From NCBI GenBank assembly GCA_022497145.1, contig MU386072.1, positions 1-22,360 on the forward strand: 22,360 nucleotides of DNA. Direction: 5' to 3'. The position numbers and the translations under genes are program-made. This document shows, piece by piece, positions 7,034 to 16,693 of this stretch (its first letter is position 1; the number at the start of each line of letters is the position of its first letter). The notes under the pieces are model-generated. The model was not told where the DNA came from. It saw only the letters and a program-made list of their open reading frames with translations, and did no database searches. Origin of the DNA: Rostrohypoxylon terebratum. Its lineage: Eukaryota > Ascomycota > Sordariomycetes > Xylariales > Hypoxylaceae.

Positions 7034-8956
7034 ATGTCTGCTGCACAGCTTCTGAATCCAAAAGCCGAGTCCCGGGTACGTCTAACAACCCTGTTTCATC
7101 ACGAACTCATGATATTGACTTTTAGGCAAGCGGCGGGGTGAAGCTCTCCGAGTCAACATCAGCGCTGGTGAAGGCCTGCAAGATGTTCTCAAGTCCAACC
7201 TGGGTCCTCTTGGAACCATTAAGATGTGCGTAAAATACCAAGAAAAGTTATTCTATGTTTGAAGTAGTCGCTAATCTACATTAGGCTTGTCGATGGCTCT
7301 GGACAGGTACGAACCTCGAACCCCACGATACGGTGTGATGCATGCGATTCCGAACTGACCCCTGCCCGATAGATCAAACTAACAAAAGACGGAAACGTTC
7401 TACTCCGAGAGATGCAAATACAGAACCCGACCGCTGTCATGATCGCACGAGCTGCCACAGCACAAGACGATATTTGTGGTGATGGCACAACATCAGTTGT
7501 TCTCCTAGTGGGGGAGCTTCTAAAGCAAGCCGACAGGTACATCTCAGAGGGTCTGCACCCTCGCATTATAACGGAAGGATTCGAGATTGCAAAGGCCGAA
7601 TCTCTCAAGGTATAATCACCGTACTAGTTAAAGGAAGCTTGTGTTCTAACTTGCTGTAGTTCTTGGACTCCTTTAAGCTACCGAAAGAAGTCGATAGGGA
7701 ACTGCTCTTGTCTGTCGCCCGAACGTCGTTATCCACCAAACTCAACTCTAGTCTCGCTCAGAAGTTGACTCCCGATATCGTCGATGCCGCCCTAGCTATC
7801 TACCAAGCCCCCGCGAAACCTGACCTGCACATGGTGGAGATCATGAAGATGCAGCACCGCACCGCCTCAGATACCCAACTCATCCGCGGCTTGGCGCTGG
7901 ACCACGGGGCCCGACACCCCGACATGCCCAAGAGAGTAGAGAATGCATTCATCTTGACAATGAACGTCAGTCTAGAGTACGAAAAGTCGGAAATCAACTC
8001 CGGCTTCTTTTACTCTAGCGCCGATCAACGCGAGAAGCTAGTAGAAAGTGAGCGCCGATTTGTCGATGCCAAGTTGAAGAAGATCGTGGATCTCAAGAAG
8101 GAGGTCTGTGGAAACGACCCTAAGAAGGGCTTTGTCGTCGTCAATCAGAAGGGTATCGACCCACTTTCCCTCGACGTGTTGGCTAAGAACGGTATCTTTG
8201 CTCTGCGGAGAGCCAAGAGGAGAAACATGGAGAGACTACAACTCATCTGCGGTGGTGTCGCGCAAAACAGTGTGGAGGACTTGTCCCCGGATGTGCTTGG
8301 TTGGGCTGGCTTAGTGTACGAGCAGCAATTGGGTGAGGAGAAGTATACCTTCATCGAGGACGTGAAGGATCCCAAGTCTGTGACGTTGATGATCAAGGGC
8401 CCGAATGCCCACACGATCACCCAGATTACAGATGCTGTTCGAGACGGTCTACGAAGTGTATATAACATGATTGTGGACAAGAGCGTGGTTCCGGGTGGTG
8501 GTGCTTACCAAGTTGCTTGCGCGGCTCACCTAAAGAGTGATGCTTTCAAGAAGACTGTCAAGGGTAAGGCTAAGTGGGGTGTCGACGCATTCGCGGATGC
8601 GCTTTTGATTATTCCCAAGACCCTCGCCGCCAACGCCGGTCATGACATTCAGGATGCACGTAAGTTATCCACTCTATTTCTATCTACCTATTCCTACTTA
8701 TACTAACCTTACTACAGTTGCTTCGCTCCAGGATGAACACGCAGATGGCAACGTGGTGGGTCTAGACCTAATTTCGGGTCAACCTATGGACCCCACATTG
8801 GAGGGTGTGTACGATTCTTTCAGAGTGTTGAGAAACTGCGTGGCTTCCTCGTCGAGTATCGCGTCGAATCTCTTGCTCTGCGACGAGATGCTCAAGGCGC
8901 GCCAGATGGGACGGCAAGGTGGCCCGGGACCTGGCATGGATGGTCCTGAAGAGTAA
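7034..8956 (+). CDS. CCT6: T-complex protein 1 subunit zeta (CCT6), cytosolic chaperonin
   Basis: Six exons: 7034-7075, 7131-7225, 7285-7306, 7373-7609, 7660-8659 and 8718-8956, giving 544 aa, the usual length for CCT6. The product is one of eight paralogous subunits of the TRiC/CCT double ring, which folds actin, tubulin and other proteins using ATP. Recognisable segments are the N-terminus MSAAQLLNPKAES, the ISAGEGLQDVLKSNLGPLGT segment, LTKDGNVLL, the nucleotide-binding GDGTT motif (residues 89-93), and the equatorial VPGGGAYQVA segment. All splice phases agree. Exon 3 is only 22 nt. The first intron uses a CAAG acceptor at 7130 rather than the TAG five bases earlier, because only that joins SR to RRGEALRVN in frame. 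The tail is Gly/Pro-rich (GGPGPGMDGPEE). No sign of damage, so this is probably an essential, constitutively expressed gene. Confidence 0.95.
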
Positions 8957-9464
8957 AGGAAAGAAGTCAATGTGTGACCACGGCTAGTCAATACCACTGT
9001 ACGTTAGACGCAGAAAATTGCGTCGTTAATAGAAGTGGATGGGATGATCCGTGAATCTATCAGTCTGTGAGGGGTCATTAGTACGATCTAACATAGGATA
9101 TGGCTTTTACAATTGTGAGTGTCGATGTACGACTCATAAAATGACCCAGATTTGTAAGTCGCCATAAAGCGAGCGCATGCGAAATAGAGCACTTCATGAC
9201 TTGGAAGTATATTTACATAAGGTTGTTAAGCTCGCTACGGAGAAAAGCACCGGTTCATCACAAAACACCAAAAATTACGGCTCAGCACCCACGATGCATT
9301 TTTCAGTTATCTTGATCAATTACGCAGATATAATAATCTAAAAATTGCGGTAGTGCTGAAATACTTCAATTCTATTGGTGGAAAGCATGCGCTTAATAGC
9401 GCCTTGAAAATTAAGGTACGCAGTACCTTGGACTTAGGTACTAGGAGGTATTGACGAGGTTCAC
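8957..9464. other. Convergent intergenic region between CCT6 and the DUF5695-like gene
   Basis: Both flanking genes end here, so it should hold two 3' UTRs. It contains a hairpin with GACGCA / TGCGTC arms at about 9008-9025 on the CCT6 side and a second one near the minus-strand gene. No gene or RNA recognised. Confidence 0.5.
9413..9429 (-). other. Short hairpin downstream of the DUF5695-like stop codon
   Basis: AAGGTAC, a 3-base loop GCA, then GTACCTT. It lies 36-52 bases past the stop codon of the minus-strand gene. It may be a 3' UTR structure. Fungal genes do not use hairpin terminators, so a termination role is not claimed. Confidence 0.45.
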
Positions 9465-12293
9465 TTAATTTCGACTCAGCTCGACAACTACATCGCCACT
9501 ACCCTTCAACGGGACCCGCCAACCCAGGCGCTCGCTTTTCGCGTCCGGGTTCGAGACGCTATACGTTACCGTCTCATCATTCGTCTCAACCCATACTACA
9601 GCACCTGCGGCTTTCGCCGAGCCGGCAGATTGCGTCAACGTAACAGAAACAGCACCAGAAGAGCCGTTGTAGGTAAAACTGCGTACGCTGCCCGCGTCGA
9701 TAGTAACCGTCAGACCTAAAGGCCCGATGAAGAAGCGCCGGGTCACAGGTCCGTTCGTCTGCACCGCGACTTTCTTCCCCCCGTCTTCCGTGGAAAGCAC
9801 GCCGCCGTACGCGAGTAGCCCAAAGGTCTCGTGCTGCGCGACGTACGTCCCAGAGCCGAGGATCAGACCTAGGAAGCCTGGACCGTAGTCCCCGCTGTAC
9901 CCGTCCCACTTGAGGGTATCCGGGAACGAGTGGAAGGACGCGGAGGCGAACCCGGCGGCGTTGATGTTGGATAGAGGACCGCTGGTCCCACCGTACCCTA
10001 CTTGGAGTAGGTACGTGTCGGAGGGGTCGCTGCGGAAGGCGGAGAGCAGGACGAGCGCGTTGAGGCCGGAGCCGTAGTGGTGGATTTGTCGCTCGATGCG
10101 CTGGAGTTTTCCTCCGTAGCTGTGGGGGTATGTGAGTCTAGGAGTGCAAGAGGGGGGGCAAGAGAGGTACGAAAAGGGAGACTCACATATTATCCCAATA
10201 TCTGCGTGCGTTACCATTCCAGCCCCAATGAGGGACAGTTGGAGTGTATCCTAAGACGCTGTTTACCGTCTTGGTTGTCGTATTGGTGAAACCGAAGTAC
10301 CTTTTCAAAGTCATGTTAGAATCTTTCTCATACAATGAGACCGAAGAACCACTTACTTTGACCAGTAATAAACACCCTCCTGACCCGTAGAGTCCCAGGC
10401 TTGCTCACTTCCATAGGGAACCGCCTCTCCATCCCATTCCACAGCCCGAGATCTCATGGACTGAGTTAATGTGTTAGCTTGGGATGTCAAGCCCTCCCGC
10501 GTCAAATCGGCAAGAATCTCTCCAAAAACTGTTTCGCCCATAAGTCCGAGCCGATTGTACCCAACATCAGACTGCATTCCCCGTACCACGGTACTATACG
10601 ATTGGTTGAGATACCAATTCCAATCATGGCTCTTAACAATCTCGGGATAAGCTCGCGCAACACGGTATAACGACCAATATGCCGCTGCAACATGCACGTA
10701 ATCGTACGCACGATCGATCGCATACGAGTCGCTCTCATCCCAGCTCCACCAATTCGCCCAGTCGATGCTGGGGCTATACGTGTATTTCACGGCGGAAGGT
10801 TGGTAGTAGAAGATGCTCTTGCGCACGGCGAAATCAGACGTCTGGATTGTGCCCCAAAGAACCTCATCAATGAACGTCTCGAGCTTGGCTATTTCATCAG
10901 CATCGGGTTGGATCGCTTGTTTGGCAACTGTAGCGAGGTAGGCGCCGACGCCGCCCTCGTCGCTCAGACCCGAGATCCAGACTCGCGGATCTTGTGTCAC
11001 GATGGACTGGGCCTCATAGTCATACGTCATGATCGAAGGCGCGCGACCAAACGGGTCCGACGAATCGTTGAACCAAGCCTCAGTTGTGAAGAACTGACCC
11101 ATATCAGCCAAGGTCTCATCCGCGGCCTTCGTCACGTAATAATGGACTGTCTGCGTCTTCCCATCCTCGTAGTCGATTGTAAGCCGCGAGCGGCCCCAGA
11201 AAGTAGGTGACGGCGTTATCCCATATGAGTTCTCCGAGAGCTGGCTGAAGGCTAGTGACTCAACGGGATCGCTCGAGAATGATATCGCGCTAGAGTTGGC
11301 TTGCAGGAAGAGTTGCGCTGTCGCCCCGCGCGGGATGATGTAACCTGGGACGCCGATGGCTACTGGGGTACCGGTCTTTTGCACTGTGGCGTCGATGTCG
11401 CGAACACCACCCTTGGCTACCGAGAAGCGCACACCGAATTGGAAGATTTGGCCTGGCTGAAGGGTCTTGAATGAAGGTGTGTTCCAGGGCTGCACACTTG
11501 CCCATTCGTTTTCGGCCCAAGCTCGGGTTAGGACTTGCCATTCGTAGAACCCTTCAAATGTCTGACTGCCGTAAGCGGTGGCTGCGTACGATGGCTCATT
11601 GAGGTTGCGGTACGCTTCTAGCGGAGTATCTCCCAGAGGTGTGACGACGAGAGCTGCGCCGGTGCCGCTTATAGGGCTTACACGGATGAACCCCGCGTGC
11701 ATGCCGACATATGGGTCGGATAGAGAGCACAGACGCTGTGTGTCAGTCGCGGCACGGTTTGTGAAGATGCTGTTGAACTCTGCCGGAAATCCAAGGCTTC
11801 CTATCTCAACGGGAGATTTTCCCGTATTTCCAATTGTGAAGCGGAGACCTAAATCTCCCGAGATGTCAAGCCATTCGCGCGTCACGTTCAAGGGACCCAA
11901 GGTCGGAAGAGTTGGCTCTAAGTCCGAGGCAGCCAGAACACCAGCGCCGGGCTTGACAGATGATACGGCCTTCCGAGCGGTGGAAGAGTCGCCGTCCGTC
12001 CAATTTCCACTGCTGCCTTCGCGATACCGAAATGTAATGTCGCCCCAATGATATTGGCCATTGCCGGCTCGGTCCGATATCAAGTCAAAGGGCAAAAAAT
12101 CAAATGTGTCGCCAGCCGGAGTTAGCGAAACGAGGACTTGCGCGTCGCTTACAATCTTGGCGTTAAAATTTGACGTTTTAATGATGGTATAACCGTTTTT
12201 GGTCCCTAGATCGTCATTTTGACATGCGATACCCCAAATGAATGAGGAAAGTATCCAAATGCAGCTAAAGACCGATTTCCCGTGGCGAGACAT
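9465..12293 (-). CDS. Large secreted protein, probable DUF5695 family (putative carbohydrate-active enzyme)
   Basis: Three exons on the minus strand: 12293-10357, 10300-10187 and 10119-9465, giving 901 aa. Donors are GTAAGT and GTGAGT and acceptors AAAAG and CCACAG, all in phase. The ATG at 12293 is preferred over an in-frame ATG at 12335 because it places a signal peptide at the start (MSRHGKSVFSCIWILSSF, then WGIA). The N-terminal half is beta-rich and contains YHWGDITFRYR, EWLDISGDLGLRF, GFPAEFNSIFTNRAA and YGSQTFEGFYEWQ, a pattern I associate with DUF5695 proteins. The C-terminal half is helix-rich with many Trp, Tyr, Asp and Glu (for example DWANWWSWDESDSYAIDRAYDY and HWGWNGNARRYWDN), resembling an alpha-toroid glycosidase fold. 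Several NxT/S sites suggest N-glycosylation. Enzymatic function and substrate are not established by anything I can see; the family name is from memory. Confidence 0.85.
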
Positions 12294-13106
12294 GACACAT
12301 CGGTGTTCAAACTTCAGATAAACATCATCAATCAACTCAGGTACGCGAGAAGATGAGGATCTTGGGACGCAAATAGCCAGATCTCTACTTTGTAATTAAA
12401 TGCCATCTGGCCCATCGTGCCGGGTACTCATGGCCATTCAAATTTATTAGTCGTATCGTCGCATCGTAACATCGTCCGTCACCCTGATCTGGCGTCGCAT
12501 TCTAGCCGCCGCGGACCTGGTGGGATCGACACCACGCTGCGGGGTATCATTGAAGCGATAGATGGGAAATCTTGAGCTCTTATACCCGGCATGCCTAGTG
12601 TGGTACTTTTCATATCGAAGCTGGCTAGCTTCCCCTTTTGGCCATCGAATCTTCAGACATTGGTGGATCTTGTTGATGGAAAAGGGAGCAGTCAAGATCA
12701 AGATATGGACTATGTGAGTAGTAACTATCTTGATATCTGTAAACAGTGATGAATTAAAGAAGAATATCGGCTGATTGAATAGACCTCCTTATACGTAATC
12801 TCGGACAAGATCGGGGTACTCCGTCATATCCTCCGTCATGTAGCCGCCCTATCCCCTTGAGAGTCATATTCAGCTTTGTGGGGGCTTGCTTACAGACTAT
12901 TGTTATACAATAGGATACAGACGATAGCTAAACTGACGTCATTTGGTTATACCCGAGCATGATGTCCGAATTGTTTTACTTAGTAATTTGGTGAGTACCT
13001 TAGGTTACTAACCTACTTTGCATCTTTATAAGCTCCTCTCTATTAAATATCTCAACTCAGCTAATCCTACCTAATATCATACAATTCATTATCAGACACA
13101 GAAAAT
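12294..13106. promoter_or_regulatory. Divergent promoter region between the DUF5695-like and SDR genes
   Basis: The two flanking genes are transcribed away from each other, so both promoters must lie in these roughly 0.8 kb. The SDR-proximal side is AT-rich with CTTTATAAGCTCC about 85 bases before the SDR start, a possible TATA-like element. A minus-strand open frame at 12447-12701 has no recognisable family features and is not called. No repeats noticed. Confidence 0.45.
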
Positions 13107-14122
13107 ATGGCATTTGTCTCACTAGATCCCAGCGACCTCTTCGGTGTTAAGGGGCTTGTCGTCGTTATTACCGGAGGAGGAAGCGGTATTTCAGCTGCTA
13201 TGACATTATCATGGACCCTGACTAATTGGGACATGTAGGTATTGGTCTAATGATGACCAAGGCTCTAGAGAGCAATGGCGCGATTGTCTACATTATGGGT
13301 CGTCGCAAAGAGGTTCTAGATGAAGCCGCAAACACCGCTGTAAGATCCGCTTGGTGACCCAACTGAAGATACGCTACTAATACTGAAATGCGAGGCATAT
13401 AGAAACACGGAAACATCCGTGTAATCCAGGGTGATGTCCTGAATAGGGCTGATCTTGAGCGGGCTGTTGCAGAGATCAAATCGACCGTGGGCTATGTCAA
13501 TGTCGTTATCGCTAACTCTGGCATAGCAAACTTCAATGCTCCAGGAATGCTGGCTGAAACAGATCTCACCAAGTTCCGAAATCTGCTGCTTGGATTAGAT
13601 CCCGCTGAGATGACGAAGACCTTCGCAGTGAACACCACTGGAGTCTTTAACACCATAGTCGCCTTCTTGGAGCTTCTTGACGCCGGGAATAAATGTGGCC
13701 TGAAACAGAGGAGCCAGGTAATCGCTACAGGAAGCATGGGGGCTTATTCAAGAATGCCATATTCTGGCTATGCGTACGGACCTTCCAAGGCCGCCGTTAC
13801 CCAGATGATGAAGCAATTTGCAACCAGCTTCGTACCCTTCAATATTCGATCCAACATTTTAGCTCCTGGATGTAAGCCTCGTCCGATTGCCAAGATAGTT
13901 GACCAGTATATTGACATACATACAGTTTACCCGAGTGATATGACAGGATCAGCGCAATCGAGGATTAAGGACAAGACATTCGTGCCCGAACAACGGTTCG
14001 GAGACATAGAAGACATGTCTGGTGCGATCTTATTTATGGTCAGCAAGGCGGGCGCCTACCTCAACGGAAACGTGCTGGTAACTGACGGTGGCCGCTTGAG
14101 CATCATGCCCTCCACTTATTAG
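13107..14122 (+). CDS. Short-chain dehydrogenase/reductase (classical SDR)
   Basis: Four exons: 13107-13185, 13239-13339, 13403-13871 and 13926-14122, giving 281 aa. The product is an NAD(P)-dependent oxidoreductase. The cofactor glycine motif TGGGSGIG is at residues 22-29. GRR after the second strand suggests NADP(H). IANSG (96-100) replaces the usual NNAG. Catalytic residues are Asn137, Ser171, Tyr185 and Lys189 (YGPSK). Intron 3 (13872-13925, GTAAGC ... ATACAG) is 54 nt with no stop, so the frame stays open if it is kept. Removing it restores APGFYPSDMTG, which matches the canonical SDR APG-x-xP-x-MT segment, while keeping it inserts 18 unusual residues. A splice variant is possible. The gene converges on the P450 gene with 99 bases between stops. 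The substrate cannot be told from sequence. Confidence 0.92.
13872..13925 (+). other. 54-nt stop-free intron in the SDR gene
   Basis: Donor GTAAGC, TTGAC near the 3' end, acceptor ACATACAG. Its length is a multiple of three and it has no in-frame stop, so an automatic gene caller would easily read through it. Confidence 0.8.
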
Positions 14123-14221
14123 TCGGTGATCAACTTGGTTGGTAGATTTAGCATGTCAACTAGATCAGCCTAAGTAGCACATATCTTCAATTGCACACAT
14201 ATTAAGGCCTCTACAAAACCG

Positions 14222-16020
14222 TCAGCCACTCGGAATTTCTAACCAAGCAGCAAGCTTCTCACCCTCCCTAGGTACAAATCTTGCTCGCCATCCCCGAGGA
14301 GTTCCAACAAACGAAATCCCCTGCAGCCCCTTGATCGGGTCAATTGCGTCAATTGTTTCACCTTCCGACGGCAAGATACGAAAATGCGCAATCAGGTGCA
14401 GAAAGACGGTATACAACGCCTTATGGGCTAGATGCGACGCTACACACATACGTCCACCGATCCCGAACGCGTATTGGTGGGCGTGCGGATTGGAAGCTTT
14501 TGGCAGCCACCGCTCAGGGGCAAATACGTCCGGTTCGGAAAAGAGCTCTGGATCTAAAGTGGGCAAATTAGGTTTACAAGAACGATCAGATTTTGACTGG
14601 AGTTTTTCGGCGCTTTGATGAAACTTACCTCGATTGCATGCCCAAGAGTTCAAAAACACGACTGTGTTCGCGGGGATAGTGGCATTTCCCCACGCCACGT
14701 CCGTGTACGTGGCTTTCGGGAGAGCAAGTTTTAGAACTACGTAGTAGCGCGATATCTCCTTCGTTAACGCGTCAATGTACTCAATTTTGGTAGACGCGTA
14801 TTCGTCAGATGGTTGTTCGAGTATGCCCGCGTCGCGTATAGCAGAATATGCCTTTCCTTGTATATCAGGCCGATGAGCGAGAAGCAGACATGCCCAAGCG
14901 AGCGTAGGCTGGTTAGAATCCGCGCCCTAAATCTATGTGTGAGCAAACAATGGGATTCAAAAATGAGATGAGGAAAAACTTACTGCCATCATGCTTAAGC
15001 TAACGCTTATAAGTTCCTCCCTCGTTAATGTCGCCGACTCCGGATCTCGCATCACCGCGCCCTGAATACACGGCTTATCATCGCCTCTCTGCACTTCATC
15101 TTTCAACTTCTCGAGAAGTACGTTATTGTACTCCAACCGTCTGCGCCCAATATCCGCGGCATGGTCCTTGGGCTGACCACTCAAGCCGATGAACTCAGCA
15201 ACTGGCTCCCAATACCGGAGCAGCGGGATATAGTTCGCGTAGTTTTTCCCAACATCGCGCAGCTTCGAGATCTCGCTCTCGACATATATAATCTCCGACA
15301 ACAACGGGTCATCAGTCAGCGACTTGATGTTCGACACCCGGGTCCCGTAGTTCAGCGTCAGGCTCAGATTCAGCGCGAACCGTCTGACGGCGGGCCGGAA
15401 GTCGATCTCGATAGCGCCGTCCCGGCACGCGAGATATAGGTCCCTAAGGAACTCGCGAGCCTCAAGATTTAGGATCGGCGCGTAGGACTCTACGCGCGTG
15501 CGATTTAATGCCCCCGCGGCGAGCTTCCGCCGTCGCTTGCAGCTGTCGTCCCAGGGAGAGGTGCCGATTGATGTGACGGCCTTGCTGACTTTCTTATGGA
15601 AGATGTAGAATGTGGGCCGTGAGTTCATCGCGTGGCTTTGGCCTAGGAAGAGCTGTTTCGCCGCTTGTGTTGAGTTTATGACGACTGCGGTGGTGTTGCC
15701 AAGTTGGATCTGGAAGACGGGACCGTATTTGAAAGACCATTTCCGATATGTTTCGGCGGGGATGACATCACGATTCTACTGGAAGGTCAGCAATGTTTAC
15801 GATGCGATATGAAGAGTCCAAGACTTGGACTCTGAGTACATACCTGGAAGAGATTACCAACGATAGGCCATCCACGAGGGCCGGGAAGGTTCTTTATCCT
15901 ACTACGGTACCGGACGATCTCATTCTGGGCGAGATAAACAAGAAGTCCTACAACTAGAATAGATACGACATATTTGGAAGATTTCAGCAGGTAGGTGATT
16001 GATGCTTCTATTCCTGACAT
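14222..16020 (-). CDS. Cytochrome P450, CYP504-like (phenylacetate hydroxylase family)
   Basis: Four exons on the minus strand: 16020-15844, 15775-14984, 14926-14629 and 14553-14222, giving 532 aa, normal for a microsomal P450. It has an N-terminal membrane anchor (about residues 17-31) and a proline hinge LPGPRGWPIVGN (45-56). The I-helix is MAGADS (around 322-327), with Ser in place of the usual Thr. K-helix ExxR is E380-R383, PERW is at 435-438, and the heme loop is FGIGGRMCVA with Cys459 as axial ligand; the usual Gly after the Cys is Ala. Segments such as YGPVFQIQLGN, SRPTFYIFHK, IGTSPWDDSCKRRRK and CVASHLAHKALYT closely recall CYP504, which hydroxylates phenylacetate or hydroxyphenylacetates in the homogentisate route. 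Intron 1 uses the TAG three bases after a CAG, since CAG would leave an in-frame stop. The exact substrate is inference. Confidence 0.9.
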
Positions 16021-16039
16021 CTTAGAGCGGACAGACTAT

Positions 16040-16252
16040 TCATCGACAGCGCGGTTCAAAGCTCCAAACAGAAGAATAGAATGAGATAGTGGCCATCATA
16101 TCTTGAGAGACAAACCCCTCTTGAGGGGTAATATCTTGCCAATGTCTCGAGTTTAAGAGCGACGTCGCAGTGCTACACTCACGGGATAGTCGTTCTTGGA
16201 GTTGACTTGCGCACTGCAACCCCACAATCACGACATCCCAAACATCCACCAT
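16040..16252 (-). pseudogene. Possible relic of a flavin amine oxidase-like gene start
   Basis: Read from 16252 on the minus strand, the frame begins MVDVWDVVIVG and continues LQCASQLQERLSRE. In FAD-dependent amine oxidases and related flavoproteins the first strand DVVIVG is followed by AGLSGL and then a helix like this one; here about five residues carrying the GxG glycines are absent. A GTGAGT donor-like site follows at 16182. Nothing further of such an enzyme is recognisable towards the P450 start at 16020. The resemblance is short and could be chance; if real it is a truncated fragment in the P450 promoter. Confidence 0.35.
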
Positions 16253-16693
16253 TGCCCTCCCAATGATAACATTCCGGATCCTCGGAATCTATCATCGCAG
16301 TGATTCCCTAAATATTGCTCTTAGAAACCTCGGCGTTCATATTGGCTAAGAACTTAATAGTGCATATGCATATAAGTTAGCGAAGGGTCCCCTTCGGATC
16401 CGACATCCCGACCGGCTGGAAGCGAAGCACCGGCAAAGTATGGGGCGCCGAAACTAGGACCGCTAGTGTCTTTCATTTATAAGACGGAAATAATAAATAC
16501 TTAAACTTGACTGGCTAACGCCATCAAAAACTACGATGACGATTGTTTTAGTATTTGACCCTAGAGATCCTCCAGGAAACACACATGTTTACCACGTGGA
16601 AGATGATTTTACTCTTATCGAATCTAGAGAGTTACAGGAAGCAGATGTACTAGTATCCATCCCATTTCGATCCAACATCTTTCCTCTATTATC
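16253..16693. other. Spacer between the relic and the dipeptidase 3' end
   Basis: Contains the TCGGATCCGA palindrome and a GC-richer patch (about 16380-16470) in otherwise mixed sequence. A plus-strand open frame from 16536 runs antisense through the dipeptidase gene and is considered a shadow. No gene recognised. Confidence 0.45.
16394..16403. promoter_or_regulatory. Palindrome TCGGATCCGA, candidate zinc-cluster factor site
   Basis: A perfect 10-base palindrome containing CGG and CCG half-sites two bases apart, about 370 bases upstream of the P450 ATG. Fungal Zn2Cys6 regulators bind inverted CGG triplets. One site alone is weak evidence. Confidence 0.25.

Noticed and set aside
10692..11210. 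Plus-strand open frame of 172 codons inside the DUF5695-like gene
   Set aside because: Antisense shadow of a well-supported coding exon.
12447..12701. Minus-strand open frame of 84 codons between the DUF5695-like and SDR genes
   Set aside because: No recognisable content and a composition like the surrounding spacer.
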